From: Gluconobacter vitians
Lineage (GTDB): Bacteria; Pseudomonadota; Alphaproteobacteria; Acetobacterales; Acetobacteraceae
DNA length: 64,000 bases
Direction of reading: 5' to 3'
Assembly: GCF_015244565.1 (NCBI RefSeq)
Contig: NZ_JABCQG010000014.1
Coordinates: 24,470-88,469, forward strand
Below the pieces are notes generated by a model. That model did no database searches. It saw nothing but the letters and a program-made list of their open reading frames with translations, and was not told where the DNA came from. Positions 8,801-16,496 of the stretch are shown here, piece after piece (position 1 is the first letter of the stretch; each line of letters opens with the position of its first letter). The translations under genes were made by a program, and so were the position numbers.

Positions 8801-11025
8801 GATTCCGCATTGCCTTCGAAGATGTAGGTGTAGCGGTTGGACGGGTCTTCCGTGGTGCTCATGTCTGTCAGGCCGGCATTGGCATAGACCTGCTGGGCGT
8901 CGCTCCACTCCGTGTCGTTGAAATCGCCGAGGATGCCGACTTTTGCTGTCGGGTCACTGGTCAGCAGGCCGTTAACATAGTTCGTGATGTACTGCGCCTG
9001 CGCGATGCGGTTGTTGACCGTATCCGTCGTACCGCCATGGTTTACGGGCGGCTGGGTTGCGCCATAAAGCTCGCTGCTGCCAGCCTGCGAGGACAGATGC
9101 ACGTTGACGAGTGTGACCGTCTGGCCGTTGAACTCGAACGTGCCGACCAGAGGCAGGCGGGTGTTCTTGAACGTACCGCTGGCCAGTTCCTCGTCACCGA
9201 TGGTCGTGACGGGCGCGGCGAGGCTGACGCGCTCGGGGTTGTAGAGGAAGACGCTGCGGATATTACCGCCCGAAACACCGCCCGAAGCGTTGTTGGTCGG
9301 GTCCACCTCGGCCCAGGAATAGGTCGGGCCGCCCGCATCCACGATGGCTTTGACGATGGCCGCGAGGTTCTGCGATGCGCTGACGGTGCCGTCATTGGTC
9401 GTGCCGCTGTCGTCCTGGACTTCCTGAAGCGCCAGCACGTCGGGGCTGTCGAGATTGCCGGTAATGATCTGCGCAAGCTGCGTCAGGCGGTCGGCATTTG
9501 CCGGGTCAAGCGCGTTGAAATTCTCGATGTTGTAGTCGCTGACCAGCAGGTTCTGGTCGTCCTTGTGCAGGGACGTGACCGGGGCTGGCGTGTCGGTATG
9601 CAGGACCGTGACCTGCGTGGTCGGGACCAGTTCATAGACGCCGTTGTAATAAGTCAGAACGCCCGTGATGTCGCCCAGCTTGTCTCCGACTTCCGCGCTG
9701 ATGGCAGAGCCCGGTGTGACGCCACTGTCGTAATAAAGCTCGACCCGCTGCGTATTAACGCTGTTGGCCGTTTCTTGAAGAGCGCCGGTCGGCGTCAGCA
9801 GTCCATCACCGCCATCGGGCACGACCCAGGTCGCGTTCGAGGCTGTGGCGCCGACGGCCACGGCATCATGGATCGTAATGACCTGCCCGATCAGGTTGCG
9901 GTAGAAATCGAGCGCATTGGTATCGGGGCTGAGAGAGGCCGTGCTCGTATTCAGGTTAATTGCCTGCGTCAGGTCCCCGAGATAGGACGCGGCCGGAACT
10001 GTCAGGCCACCCTGACCGACCACGACAGGCGTGGTGTTCACATAAGCCGCGCCGGTATCGGTATAGGAGACGAGGTTGATTTCCGGGAGGGTGAGGGATT
10101 TGCTCCAGGATGTGCCGGAATAGTTCGTGACGGTGCCGGTAACGGAAACGGTCTCGCCTACGGTCGGAAGTGTCGCCGTCTTGCCCGCATAGATGAAGAT
10201 GCCCGAGCTGCCGACCGTGTTCTTGTCAGGGTTGGACTGCTGGATCCAGAAACCGAGGCTGCCATTCGTGTCCACGGCGGTCACGACGCCCGTGGTCATG
10301 ACGGAAGCATTGGCATACGGGCTGTAATAGCCGGTGCCATTGATCTGCTGGATCGTCAGGTCCTGCGGGGTTGTCGTGTCACTACCCGTGCCCGAACCTC
10401 CGGTATCGCTGCCTGAACCGCCAGTGTCGCCGCCCGTGCTTCCGCCAGAGGATGTGTCGTCATTGGCCGCGCCCGGCGTTGCCAGAACCGTGCCTGCCGC
10501 GGCAACGGTGCCATAGCCGTCAATCCCGGCGAGGGACGGGTCATCCGCAACCCAGTCCAAGGTGCTGTCCGTATCCGTGCCGTCGGGGATGCGCGAAGCG
10601 CCGTCGATGATCGAACCCGTCAGGACAGGCGCGCCGGCATAGGTCGGATCGCCCTTGCCACCATCGGAGACAGCAATCGTATCCCCGATTTCGGACCAGG
10701 GAGTGGACGTGAAAGTCCCGGCATTGGCCGTGTCGAGGTCATCGCCAGCCTTGCCGGTGAAATCCTTGACGAGAAGGACGGTCTGCGTGCCGTTCTGCAG
10801 GGCATTCGTCTGAAAAGGCGTGACCCAGTAGCCGTCGCTGTTCGTGACGCCGACTGTAAAAACATTGTCGATCTTGCCGGCCGCGGTGCCGTCACCATCG
10901 ACGACGATCAGGGACCAGGCGCTGTAATCGGTGTCGGCATCGCCCTTTACTTCAATAAATTCATCGGGATCACCAGATACACTTGGATTGAACATGAATT
11001 CATTAATAAGCAATTTCGACGTCAT
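5815..11025 (-). CDS. giant fusion protein: lamin-tail + exo/endonuclease + Hint domain + repeats + GT4-like glycosyltransferase
   Basis: A 1736-residue protein with no classical signal peptide. Domains in order: lamin-tail-like N-terminus (1-190, INEFMFNPS and DEFIEVKG); Gly/Ser/Asp linker (190-220); OB-fold-like region (225-475) as in ExeM/NucH secreted nucleases; endonuclease/exonuclease/phosphatase domain (about 493-782) with VLALQEVQD, VNVHLSS, GILGDFND, SLDHTIGS and ESDHDPS; short beta repeats (795-845); a Hint domain of the Hint_2 type (903-1050) whose nucleophile would be C905 in PCYCRGT; two ~90-residue repeats (1097-1186 and 1205-1298, each with LQIVDNGV, GGLSP and RHVLE); and a glycosyltransferase (1372-1736) with FGAGIKGKVIESLASGLPC. 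The ATG has an AGGA site 9-10 nt upstream. Hint domains self-cleave, so nuclease and transferase may be separated after synthesis. Acidic, DNA-degrading and export-related roles are inference. Confidence 0.85.
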   Translation of the reverse strand: MTSKLLINEFMFNPSVSGDPDEFIEVKGDADTDYSAWSLIVVDGDGTAAGKIDNVFTVGVTNSDGYWVTPFQTNALQNGTQTVLLVKDFTGKAGDDLDTANAGTFTSTPWSEIGDTIAVSDGGKGDPTYAGAPVLTGSIIDGASRIPDGTDTDSTLDWVADDPSLAGIDGYGTVAAAGTVLATPGAANDDTSSGGSTGGDTGGSGSDTGGSGTGSDTTTPQDLTIQQINGTGYYSPYANASVMTTGVVTAVDTNGSLGFWIQQSNPDKNTVGSSGIFIYAGKTATLPTVGETVSVTGTVTNYSGTSWSKSLTLPEINLVSYTDTGAAYVNTTPVVVGQGGLTVPAASYLGDLTQAINLNTSTASLSPDTNALDFYRNLIGQVITIHDAVAVGATASNATWVVPDGGDGLLTPTGALQETANSVNTQRVELYYDSGVTPGSAISAEVGDKLGDITGVLTYYNGVYELVPTTQVTVLHTDTPAPVTSLHKDDQNLLVSDYNIENFNALDPANADRLTQLAQIITGNLDSPDVLALQEVQDDSGTTNDGTVSASQNLAAIVKAIVDAGGPTYSWAEVDPTNNASGGVSGGNIRSVFLYNPERVSLAAPVTTIGDEELASGTFKNTRLPLVGTFEFNGQTVTLVNVHLSSQAGSSELYGATQPPVNHGGTTDTVNNRIAQAQYITNYVNGLLTSDPTAKVGILGDFNDTEWSDAQQVYANAGLTDMSTTEDPSNRYTYIFEGNAESLDHTIGSADFANAGKFETIHVNTGSLTGESDHDPSVTLLAMTDYNATNGAALSDIALASGKTAAVHSGSTASNISVGNGSRLALYSGSTANNIALASGAKIDLPELAWSSNATTTLTDPSTLQITNGTSTYTIGLDGAYDADFFSLASDSSGGTMLLAEGTPCYCRGTLILTDRGEVPVESLQIGDLVQTGTNGLRPIRWIGRRSYSGTFANGNRDILPVVFRRGSLGDGLPHQDLSVSPLHAMYLEGVLVPAVLLVNGSTILQAERMDEVAYFHIELEQHDIIIANGTQSETFVDDHSRGMFHNAGEYDVLYPDATPVAALYCAPRVEEGAQLEAIRSRLNPARRKTATFTPLEGYLDAATHSYVRGWARVPGSDRPVRLQIVDNGVVLGEVLANQSRADLGGDCGFRFDIPGGLSPLERHVLEVRRTDDHAALGHVPWMMDQAEEKPRQAIMASTPVVPMDGCVDSVTRNRITGWVCTPTMPDEAVTLQIVDNGVPLATVVANGRRPDVARTGRPMLCGFDVLLPGGLSPMTRHVLEIRRSSDGALLGEPQVLEAADAFDADMTRSIARAVAAAAEDQTGDQVLSFLLAQVEKLRQIHAEATSGTTQAAVGTARRRRGMATPASIQRRRALVIDGQYPMAKRDAGSQAVLSHMAALEALGYEVSFVAADQMDRVSALDSLPDVNVLGQPFFASVEDVLRRQANSFDVVYLHREDIATRYMALVRRNQRKARVLYSVADLHFLRLARQAAVQDRPELMAQANQMRVAEYRAALQADAVLTHSEAEAEQLRRNLPQASVHVVPWAIPAQTGPSVDRSGVVFVGNYAHAPNADAARWLVEKIMPAVWAADPTIGCTLVGADMPESIQALADDRIQVLGHVQDLGAVLAAHRLSVAPLRFGAGIKGKVIESLASGLPCVMTPVAAEGLALTSELQELVQAEAADLADRIVTLHNAADLSGLVKTGQVYAGKTFSTEAVTTALEQALTDRSALQTAI

Positions 11026-11355
11026 CGAACTCTATCCTGAAGAGGGGTAAGCCCCAGAATGAATACTGAAATGTAAACATGCATTTCGATGAATGTATAA
11101 AAAAGAGTCAATATGTTTCGGCAAAAAGACGATATTCATCATGAAAGCTTCATCTTGTATCTTTTCATTTCAATACAATAACGAAATATGTCTTGTGTCA
11201 CGCAAAGGCTTTTTCCCTGAAAAGGCACTGGTTTTTCAGCAGGAAGGAAAGGCGGACAGATGCCGGAATGCCTGCGGGCGGTAATGGTTCGTTGCTTCCG
11301 CGAACGCAGATGTCCGCTATGACAGGCGCGATCTGATCAGGGAGTCTGTGTCCGC
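11026..11355. other. AT-rich intergenic region
   Basis: A 330-bp gap between divergent genes, noticeably AT-rich in 11040-11200. It should hold promoters for the giant gene (minus) and the lipoprotein (plus). A small hairpin is visible (CTGAAAA 11217-11223 with TTTTCAG 11233-11239). I see no gene I can support; a 63-codon open frame at 11093-11284 has no family features. Confidence 0.5.
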
Positions 11356-11643
11356 ATGAAGCCGCATATGTTCATCATGATGATTCTGGTCGGGCTGGCA
11401 GGATGTTCGCATCCACGCCCGCAGCCGACGGACAGCCGGTCCGCGCTGCTGAGGCCGCTGGTTACCAGTGGCTCCGACAAACAGGCGGACTCTTCCCGGC
11501 CGGATCATAAGATCCACGGGGCCGTCAGTGTTGGAACGGGCTTTGGCAGTGCAGGGAATTATGGTGTCGGCCCGCAATCCGGTCTGGGTTCTGCGACCGG
11601 AATTGGAGCGGGCCGTATGGGGCTGACGCCGGAAGGCTGGTGA
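11356..11643 (+). CDS. small Gly-rich lipoprotein of unknown function
   Basis: A 95-residue protein with a lipoprotein signal peptide: MKPHMF, a hydrophobic core and lipobox LAGC with the lipidated Cys at 17. The mature part is a polar Pro/Ser segment followed by a Gly-rich stretch (VGTGFGSAGNYGVGPQSGLG) and no catalytic motif. It is probably a periplasm-facing outer-membrane lipoprotein. Its tail overlaps a hairpin shared with the convergent gene. Confidence 0.7.
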   Translation: MKPHMFIMMILVGLAGCSHPRPQPTDSRSALLRPLVTSGSDKQADSSRPDHKIHGAVSVGTGFGSAGNYGVGPQSGLGSATGIGAGRMGLTPEGW

Positions 11644-11656
11644 GCCTCCCGGCGTC
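11625..11656. terminator. hairpin between convergent lipoprotein and propeller genes
   Basis: GACGCCGG (11625-11632) pairs with CCGGCGTC (11649-11656), extended inside by AGGCT/AGCCT (11634-11638, 11643-11647). The long stem overlaps the last codons of the lipoprotein and lies just after the stop at 11665 of the opposite gene. No T-run. Confidence 0.5.
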
Positions 11657-11664
11657 GGATGGCT

Positions 11665-12789
11665 TCAGTTCAGCGGGGCGATTTTCACGACAATATACGG
11701 CATGACTTCGAGGTCCTTGCCATCATGGAAGGCCGGCAGCCGGGCCCACTGGCCGATTGTGCTGTAGAGGGCGCCATTGGCATAGGCCAGGCCATCTGGT
11801 TCGGTCATGCGCGGATCATGGGCAACGACGGAGATTTCGCCGTCCGGCTTGCGCCGCAGGATGGCATGACGCTCATCATCCGTGATGTAAAGCGATCCGT
11901 CCGGGCCGGTCGCCATGCCGTCTCCCATGCCGGTTTCGCCTTCATCTTTCACAGCCCGCTCCAACGTGGTTTCGCTGGCTTTCTGATCGGACAGGACTGC
12001 GGTCGGTGCGGAATAGAGGCGGCGGCTGGTCTGCGGCTGCCAGTAAAGCGTCTGCTGGTCCGGGCTGATGGCAATGCCGTTCACACCACCCTGGGGCAGG
12101 ATGGCGTGGTCCGGATCGTAACGTCCGGCGACACCGTCCATCATCGCAACAAACCCCGGCTGCGGCATGACGGGAACCGTATCACCAAGGATGCGCCGCT
12201 GATGTCCCGTCGCCAGATCAATGACGACCAGCGCCGGATGCACGCCGGTCGAACTGTCGGTGATGAAGGCCGTGCCCGCCGTACCATGCGTCAGGTCGAT
12301 CCGGACGTCATTGACGTGGCTGTCCGGCAGCAGGGCAGGCGCGGAGAGCGGGATGACCTGCGCGATCTTTGCACTGGCGGGATCAATGCGGAAAAGCTTC
12401 TGTGCGCCTGAGACCGTGCCCGTTCCGGCCACCATGCCTTCATCCAGAACCCAGAGCTGTCCTTTCGCATCAACCGTCATGCCAAGCGGGGAGACGAACT
12501 GCTCCTGCGCGGCGGCATCGGGGAAGGGCGTCAGCTTGCCATTGGCATAGAGCGCCAGACGCGGGCCGGAATGTTCATGCGCGCTGCGGGGGAAACCGAG
12601 TACCAGGCGTCCATCGGGCAGGACCGCAATACCGGAAGGCTGGGCGTTGGGAAAGCGCCCGATGATCTGCACATTGCCCGAAGGGAGCGTGCCCTTGTCC
12701 ACCGTCTGGGCGGCGAGGGCTGGGGATGCAGCGGACAGCGCGGCGAGACCGGCGCTGAAAGTAAGAGCCAGAAGTGTCTGACGGGGCAT
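11665..12789 (-). CDS. secreted beta-propeller, major royal jelly protein/yellow family
   Basis: A 374-residue protein with a Sec signal peptide (cleavage probable after SPALA). The mature region carries propeller-type repeats: QPSGIAVLPDGRLVLGFPRS, DAKGQLWVLDEG, HVNDVRIDLTHGTAGTAFITDSS and DGMATGPDGSLYITDDERHAI. The NDVR.D...GTAFITDS segment is typical of the MRJP/yellow family found in many Proteobacteria, where the substrate is usually unknown; some relatives bind or convert quinones, catechols or lactones. I chose ATG 12789 because AAAGGAGA lies 8 nt upstream; an upstream in-frame ATG at 12831 lacks both ribosome site and signal peptide logic. Confidence 0.82.
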   Translation of the reverse strand: MPRQTLLALTFSAGLAALSAASPALAAQTVDKGTLPSGNVQIIGRFPNAQPSGIAVLPDGRLVLGFPRSAHEHSGPRLALYANGKLTPFPDAAAQEQFVSPLGMTVDAKGQLWVLDEGMVAGTGTVSGAQKLFRIDPASAKIAQVIPLSAPALLPDSHVNDVRIDLTHGTAGTAFITDSSTGVHPALVVIDLATGHQRRILGDTVPVMPQPGFVAMMDGVAGRYDPDHAILPQGGVNGIAISPDQQTLYWQPQTSRRLYSAPTAVLSDQKASETTLERAVKDEGETGMGDGMATGPDGSLYITDDERHAILRRKPDGEISVVAHDPRMTEPDGLAYANGALYSTIGQWARLPAFHDGKDLEVMPYIVVKIAPLN

Positions 12790-12863
12790 GGTTGAAATCT
12801 CCTTTGCCGCACAGGACCAGAGCGGCTGCATGATGACAACTCACGCAAACGCGAGCACAGAGG

Positions 12864-14075
12864 TCAGGTTCGCAGCAGGCGCTCACGCAGGGCGGGATCA
12901 TGGGCGTACAGGAACAGCCCGTGGATGCCGCGTGTGAGGATGACGTTCAGCGCATTGAGAATGACGCGCTTCTTCGCCTCTTCCGGCGCTGCAATCCCGT
13001 CGCGGCCCTGAAACGCCGCACTGTCCTCGTAACGCTCCGGCCGCACCCCGATCCGGTCGTTCTTCGCGTCATAGAACAGCGACGGCCCGAGAATGACGCC
13101 CGCATAATTCAGATCGAAGCCTTGGATCGTATAGACGGACCCCACCTCGTCGATCGTATCCGGTCGTTCGGCCCAGGGCAGTTTTTCGCTCGGCAGGGAA
13201 CGGTCCCAGCGCAGGCGGAAATCGCCTTCGGTAATGAAATGATCCTCACCGTTGAGCGTGTAGGGATAATCATAGGTCGAAAGCAGGCGGCATAGGCCGT
13301 ATTTCGCATTGTACGCGCACAGATCCGCATAGAGCTTCGCGCAGTCGTCATAGAGGCGCAGATCAAAAGACGGATCTTTCGGGCGCGGCAGGATCTCACC
13401 CTGTCCCAGCGCATCAATCCACGAACATGTCGCCGGACTGGCCGAAACGCGGAACTGCGTGTCGAGATGGAACGTCTCCGAAGGGCGCCCCTTGCGGAAA
13501 CTCTCCAGCAGATCGGTGGACCAGTGGCTCTTGAATTTCAGGACCTGCAACGGATCGAATACCACCACCACGATCCGCGCCCAGCGCAGGATTTCTTCCA
13601 GATGGTTCTGCTGTGCGAAATGGTTGTAACGGTCCGGCCGCGTCAGCAGCAGATGCGCCTCGTCCACCAGAACGATATCCGCGCGCTTGCCGGTTTTGGC
13701 AGATTTGTTGATGAATGTCGTCGGACGTTCGTAATCGCTTTTGCGCAGGTTGGGCATGGTGGCCGCGATATTGCGATAGAGCTTGAGCATCTCCGGATGG
13801 TTGACGATCACCATGTTCCGCAGACCACACAGCGGATCATTCGCCGCGCCACTCCGCGCCCGGGTCTGGAGCGTATTGAAGATCGCGTTCAGGACAACGC
13901 TCTTCCCCGTGCCCGCTGCACCCTCGATGACGAAAAGCGCGCTGTCATCCGTCTGATGCCGCTCGCAGAACGACACCACCCGATGCAGCAGCTCCGTCTG
14001 CGGTCCGGACAGCGCAAGCTCAGGGGAAAGCTTGTGCGTCGCGGCATTGTCCAGTGCCATGGGGGAAGCGGTCAC
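12864..14075 (-). CDS. DUF2075-family P-loop ATPase/helicase-like protein
   Basis: A 403-residue superfamily-1-like NTPase. The P-loop GAAGTGKS is at 52-59 and a DEAH Walker B (VLVDEAH) at 135-141. The later conserved segment VYTIQGFDLNYAGVILGPS and C-terminal NALNVILTRGIHGLFLYAHD are characteristic of DUF2075 proteins, which resemble Schlafen-like and UvrD-fold helicases and are often found near mobile or defence genes. No nuclease domain is attached. It begins 5 nt after the YbaK stop, so the two are probably co-transcribed. Substrate (DNA or RNA) is unknown. Confidence 0.8.
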   Translation of the reverse strand: MTASPMALDNAATHKLSPELALSGPQTELLHRVVSFCERHQTDDSALFVIEGAAGTGKSVVLNAIFNTLQTRARSGAANDPLCGLRNMVIVNHPEMLKLYRNIAATMPNLRKSDYERPTTFINKSAKTGKRADIVLVDEAHLLLTRPDRYNHFAQQNHLEEILRWARIVVVVFDPLQVLKFKSHWSTDLLESFRKGRPSETFHLDTQFRVSASPATCSWIDALGQGEILPRPKDPSFDLRLYDDCAKLYADLCAYNAKYGLCRLLSTYDYPYTLNGEDHFITEGDFRLRWDRSLPSEKLPWAERPDTIDEVGSVYTIQGFDLNYAGVILGPSLFYDAKNDRIGVRPERYEDSAAFQGRDGIAAPEEAKKRVILNALNVILTRGIHGLFLYAHDPALRERLLRT

Positions 14076-14080
14076 GCGGC

Positions 14081-14560
14081 TCAGTCCGCGGCGATATCGG
14101 CCACTTTGGCATCCGTGGCGCGCTGGGCATCCGCCGGCGTGATCCGCACGACAAAACCCTGACCACCCGCATTGATATAGACATGCTCGCGCGGCATGGC
14201 GTCCTGCGAGATGACCACGGGGATCGGCGTTTTCGAACCGAACGGGCTGGTCCCGCCGGACTGGAACCCCGTCAGCTCCTGTGCCTTCTCGGGGTTCATC
14301 ATCCGCGCATTGCGCCCGTCAAACAGCGCCGCAACCTTCTTCAGGTTCATCCGCTGATGGGCAGGGGCCACCACGCAGACCGGCTGCTTCTTGTCCACTT
14401 CGACCACCAGCGTCTTGAGCACGTCTTCGGGTGCCACGCCGATGGCCTCGGCCGCCTGCATCCCGATCAGCCCGCCATTGGGGGCGTATTCGTAATCATG
14501 GACGCTGAAGGGAATGTTTTTCGCTGCCAGAAAGGCCGTTGCAGCTGTTTCGCGGGTCAT
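14081..14560 (-). CDS. ybaK: YbaK/EbsC-family aminoacyl-tRNA deacylase
   Basis: A 159-residue protein of the YbaK/ProX editing family, which hydrolyses mischarged Cys-tRNA(Pro) or related species. Motifs present: DVLKTLVVEVDKKQPVCVVAPA (catalytic-Lys region), LNLKK-like NLKKVAALF, and TGFQSGGTSPFG, the conserved substrate-loop segment. ATG 14560 has GGAG 9 nt upstream; the 11-codon extension to 14593 is unlikely. It lies directly upstream of the DUF2075 ATPase gene. Confidence 0.88.
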   Translation of the reverse strand: MTRETAATAFLAAKNIPFSVHDYEYAPNGGLIGMQAAEAIGVAPEDVLKTLVVEVDKKQPVCVVAPAHQRMNLKKVAALFDGRNARMMNPEKAQELTGFQSGGTSPFGSKTPIPVVISQDAMPREHVYINAGGQGFVVRITPADAQRATDAKVADIAAD

Positions 14561-14865
14561 GTGAGCGCTCCGTTGCCAGCAGCAGGTCTGCACGCGCCGG
14601 ACGACTGAAATTCGTTGGAAAGCAGCTCCGGCATGACCTGCAATAGTTTGAAAACTTTATGGCGGTACGGGCCGGGATTGGCAACAAGCAGGTCCTGTGA
14701 AGTTCGGATGCGATCGTTCGGGAACCTTTTGGATGTATCGTTCTTGATGAGAAGAATGACTTTTTCTTTGTTATTGTTTAGCGGTAAAGATATTCCTGAG
14801 ATGTCGAGGTCCGGGAGAATCGGCATGAGCAGTCGGCGCGTTGAGAGCCTGTCGGGAGGTTAATC

Positions 14866-15654
14866 GTGGATCAGAAGAGCGTCTGGATCGGGACGAACTG
14901 GAAAATGAACAAGGGGCCGGCCGAAGCCATTGCGGCGGCCCGGGCTTTTTCTAACTTCCACCTGCCCGAAGGTGTCCGGTGTTTCCTGGCGCCGCCTGCG
15001 ACATCCCTGCGGGACGTGTGCTCAGTGCTTCAGGACACCCCCATGATGGTGGGGGCCCAGAACATGTTCTGGGAAGACAGCGGCGCCTGGACCGGGGAGA
15101 TTTCCGCGCCGATGGTGGCTGAATGCGGAGCGTCCACCGTGCTGCTCGGACATTCGGAGCGTCGGCAGCATTTTGGCGAGACGGACTGGACGGTAAACCG
15201 GAAGGTCCATGCGGCGCTGCGGCATGGGCTGCGGCCGCTGATCTGCATTGGTGATACGGCTGATGAATTTGAATTCGGCGTCTCGCAGGAAACGCTCGCG
15301 CGGCAGACAAAAATTGCCCTGCATGGTGTTTCGCAGGAAGATCTCGGGCGCGTGGTGGTAATCTACGAGCCTGTCTGGGCCATTGGGTCTGCGGGGCGGC
15401 CGGCGGAAGCACCGTTCGTATCGGAGATCCATACGAAGCTGCGGGGCGTGGTGCAGGGCATTGTGGGGCGCAACAGTTCCGTGCGGATCCCGCTGCTTTA
15501 TGGCGGCAGCGTATCCCAGGCCAATATCTGCGATTATGTCGCGCTGCCGGATGTGGACGGAGTGCTGGTCGGCCGGGCCGGCTGGGATCCTGCGGATTTC
15601 ATCAAACTGGTTTCCCGTGTGGGCGAACTGGTGTCTTCGAAAGTCGCTGCCTGA
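14866..15654 (+). CDS. triose-phosphate isomerase family enzyme
   Basis: A 262-residue (beta/alpha)8 isomerase. All catalytic residues are present: N11/K13 (WIGTNWKMNK), H96 (LLGHSERRQ) and E168 (VIYEPVWAIG). The phosphate loop LLYGGSVSQAN is also intact. The start is GTG with GGGAGGT 5 nt upstream. It overlaps the DeoR gene by one base (TGATG), so the pair is one unit. Housekeeping tpiA is normally not paired with a DeoR sugar-phosphate repressor. This may therefore be an inducible paralogue, for example an isomerase of tetrulose phosphates like EryH of erythritol catabolism. That is inference. Confidence 0.9.
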   Translation: MDQKSVWIGTNWKMNKGPAEAIAAARAFSNFHLPEGVRCFLAPPATSLRDVCSVLQDTPMMVGAQNMFWEDSGAWTGEISAPMVAECGASTVLLGHSERRQHFGETDWTVNRKVHAALRHGLRPLICIGDTADEFEFGVSQETLARQTKIALHGVSQEDLGRVVVIYEPVWAIGSAGRPAEAPFVSEIHTKLRGVVQGIVGRNSSVRIPLLYGGSVSQANICDYVALPDVDGVLVGRAGWDPADFIKLVSRVGELVSSKVAA

Positions 15655-16496
15655 TGAACGCCATGCTCATGGAAGGACAGGCCCTGTCCGGTCGCCGGCG
15701 CGGTATTCTTGACTATGTCATGGAGCAGGGCGCGGTGCCGGTCGGAGAACTGCTGAAGCGGTTTTCGCTCAGCCGGACGTCCATCAACCGGGACCTGCTG
15801 GCGCTGTCGGCGCAGGGGCTGATCCGGCGAAACGGTGCCAACATCACCGCACTGCCGAGCGTGAGTGCGCCGGGAAGCATCCTGTATCGTTCGCGGCAGG
15901 AGGTTGCGCAGAAACAGGCCATTGCAAAACTTGCAGCTTCCATGGTCAGTCCGGGCGACACCGTGGCGCTGGATGATTCCACAACGGCACTCTGTATGGC
16001 TGAAAGCCTGTCCGAAATCGCTCCCCTGACGGTCGTGACCAACAGTCTGGGGCTCGGGATGCGTCTGGGATCCTGCGAGACGGTCAGTGTGATCGGTCTG
16101 GGCGGGAATTACAGCCCGACATTCGATGCGTTTGCAGGCATGGTCTGTGAGCAGAGCGTGCGCGCCATGCGGATCGACATGGCGTTCGTCTCGGCCGCCG
16201 CCGTTCATGGTCTGACGGCTTATCATCAGGTCGAGGAGATCGTCCGGGCCAAACGGGCGCTGATGGACACGGCGGATTGCCGCGTTCTGCTGGTGGACAG
16301 TCGGAAGTTCGACACCTCCGCCATGAGCAGGCTGGCGATGCTTTCCGAATTTGACGTGGTCATCACCGATGACGGCATTGACCCGGACTATGCCGAAATG
16401 CTGCGCGATGCCGGCGTTACGCTGCGGATTGCGTCGGTATCCCCCTCCGTTTCGGATGACAGTTTTACTGTGGAGCAGAGACCTCCTCACGAATAG
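15654..16496 (+). CDS. DeoR/GlpR-family transcriptional regulator
   Basis: A 280-residue regulator: N-terminal winged helix-turn-helix (about 12-65: RRRGILDYVMEQGAVPVGEL, SRTSINRDLLALSAQGLIRR) and a C-terminal DeoR sensor domain of the isomerase-like fold (GDTVALDDSTTALCMAESL, VTNSLGL, VDSRKF, VVITDDGID). Such sensors bind phosphorylated sugars. The start overlaps the isomerase stop, suggesting it controls that gene in response to its substrate. Its last 32 bp overlap, tail to tail, the end of the alpha-E gene. Confidence 0.9.
   Translation: MNAMLMEGQALSGRRRGILDYVMEQGAVPVGELLKRFSLSRTSINRDLLALSAQGLIRRNGANITALPSVSAPGSILYRSRQEVAQKQAIAKLAASMVSPGDTVALDDSTTALCMAESLSEIAPLTVVTNSLGLGMRLGSCETVSVIGLGGNYSPTFDAFAGMVCEQSVRAMRIDMAFVSAAAVHGLTAYHQVEEIVRAKRALMDTADCRVLLVDSRKFDTSAMSRLAMLSEFDVVITDDGIDPDYAEMLRDAGVTLRIASVSPSVSDDSFTVEQRPPHE

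Noticed and set aside
7489..10416. 975-codon open frame on the plus strand
   Set aside because: It is antisense to the giant multidomain gene, whose domains are unmistakable. The frame lacks any family motif and reflects the GC-rich codon pattern of the true gene.
14557..14826. 89-codon minus-strand frame whose stop overlaps the ybaK start (ATGA)
   Set aside because: No ribosome site, no family features and weak codon pattern; it lies in the divergent control region of the TPI gene. The overlap may be chance.
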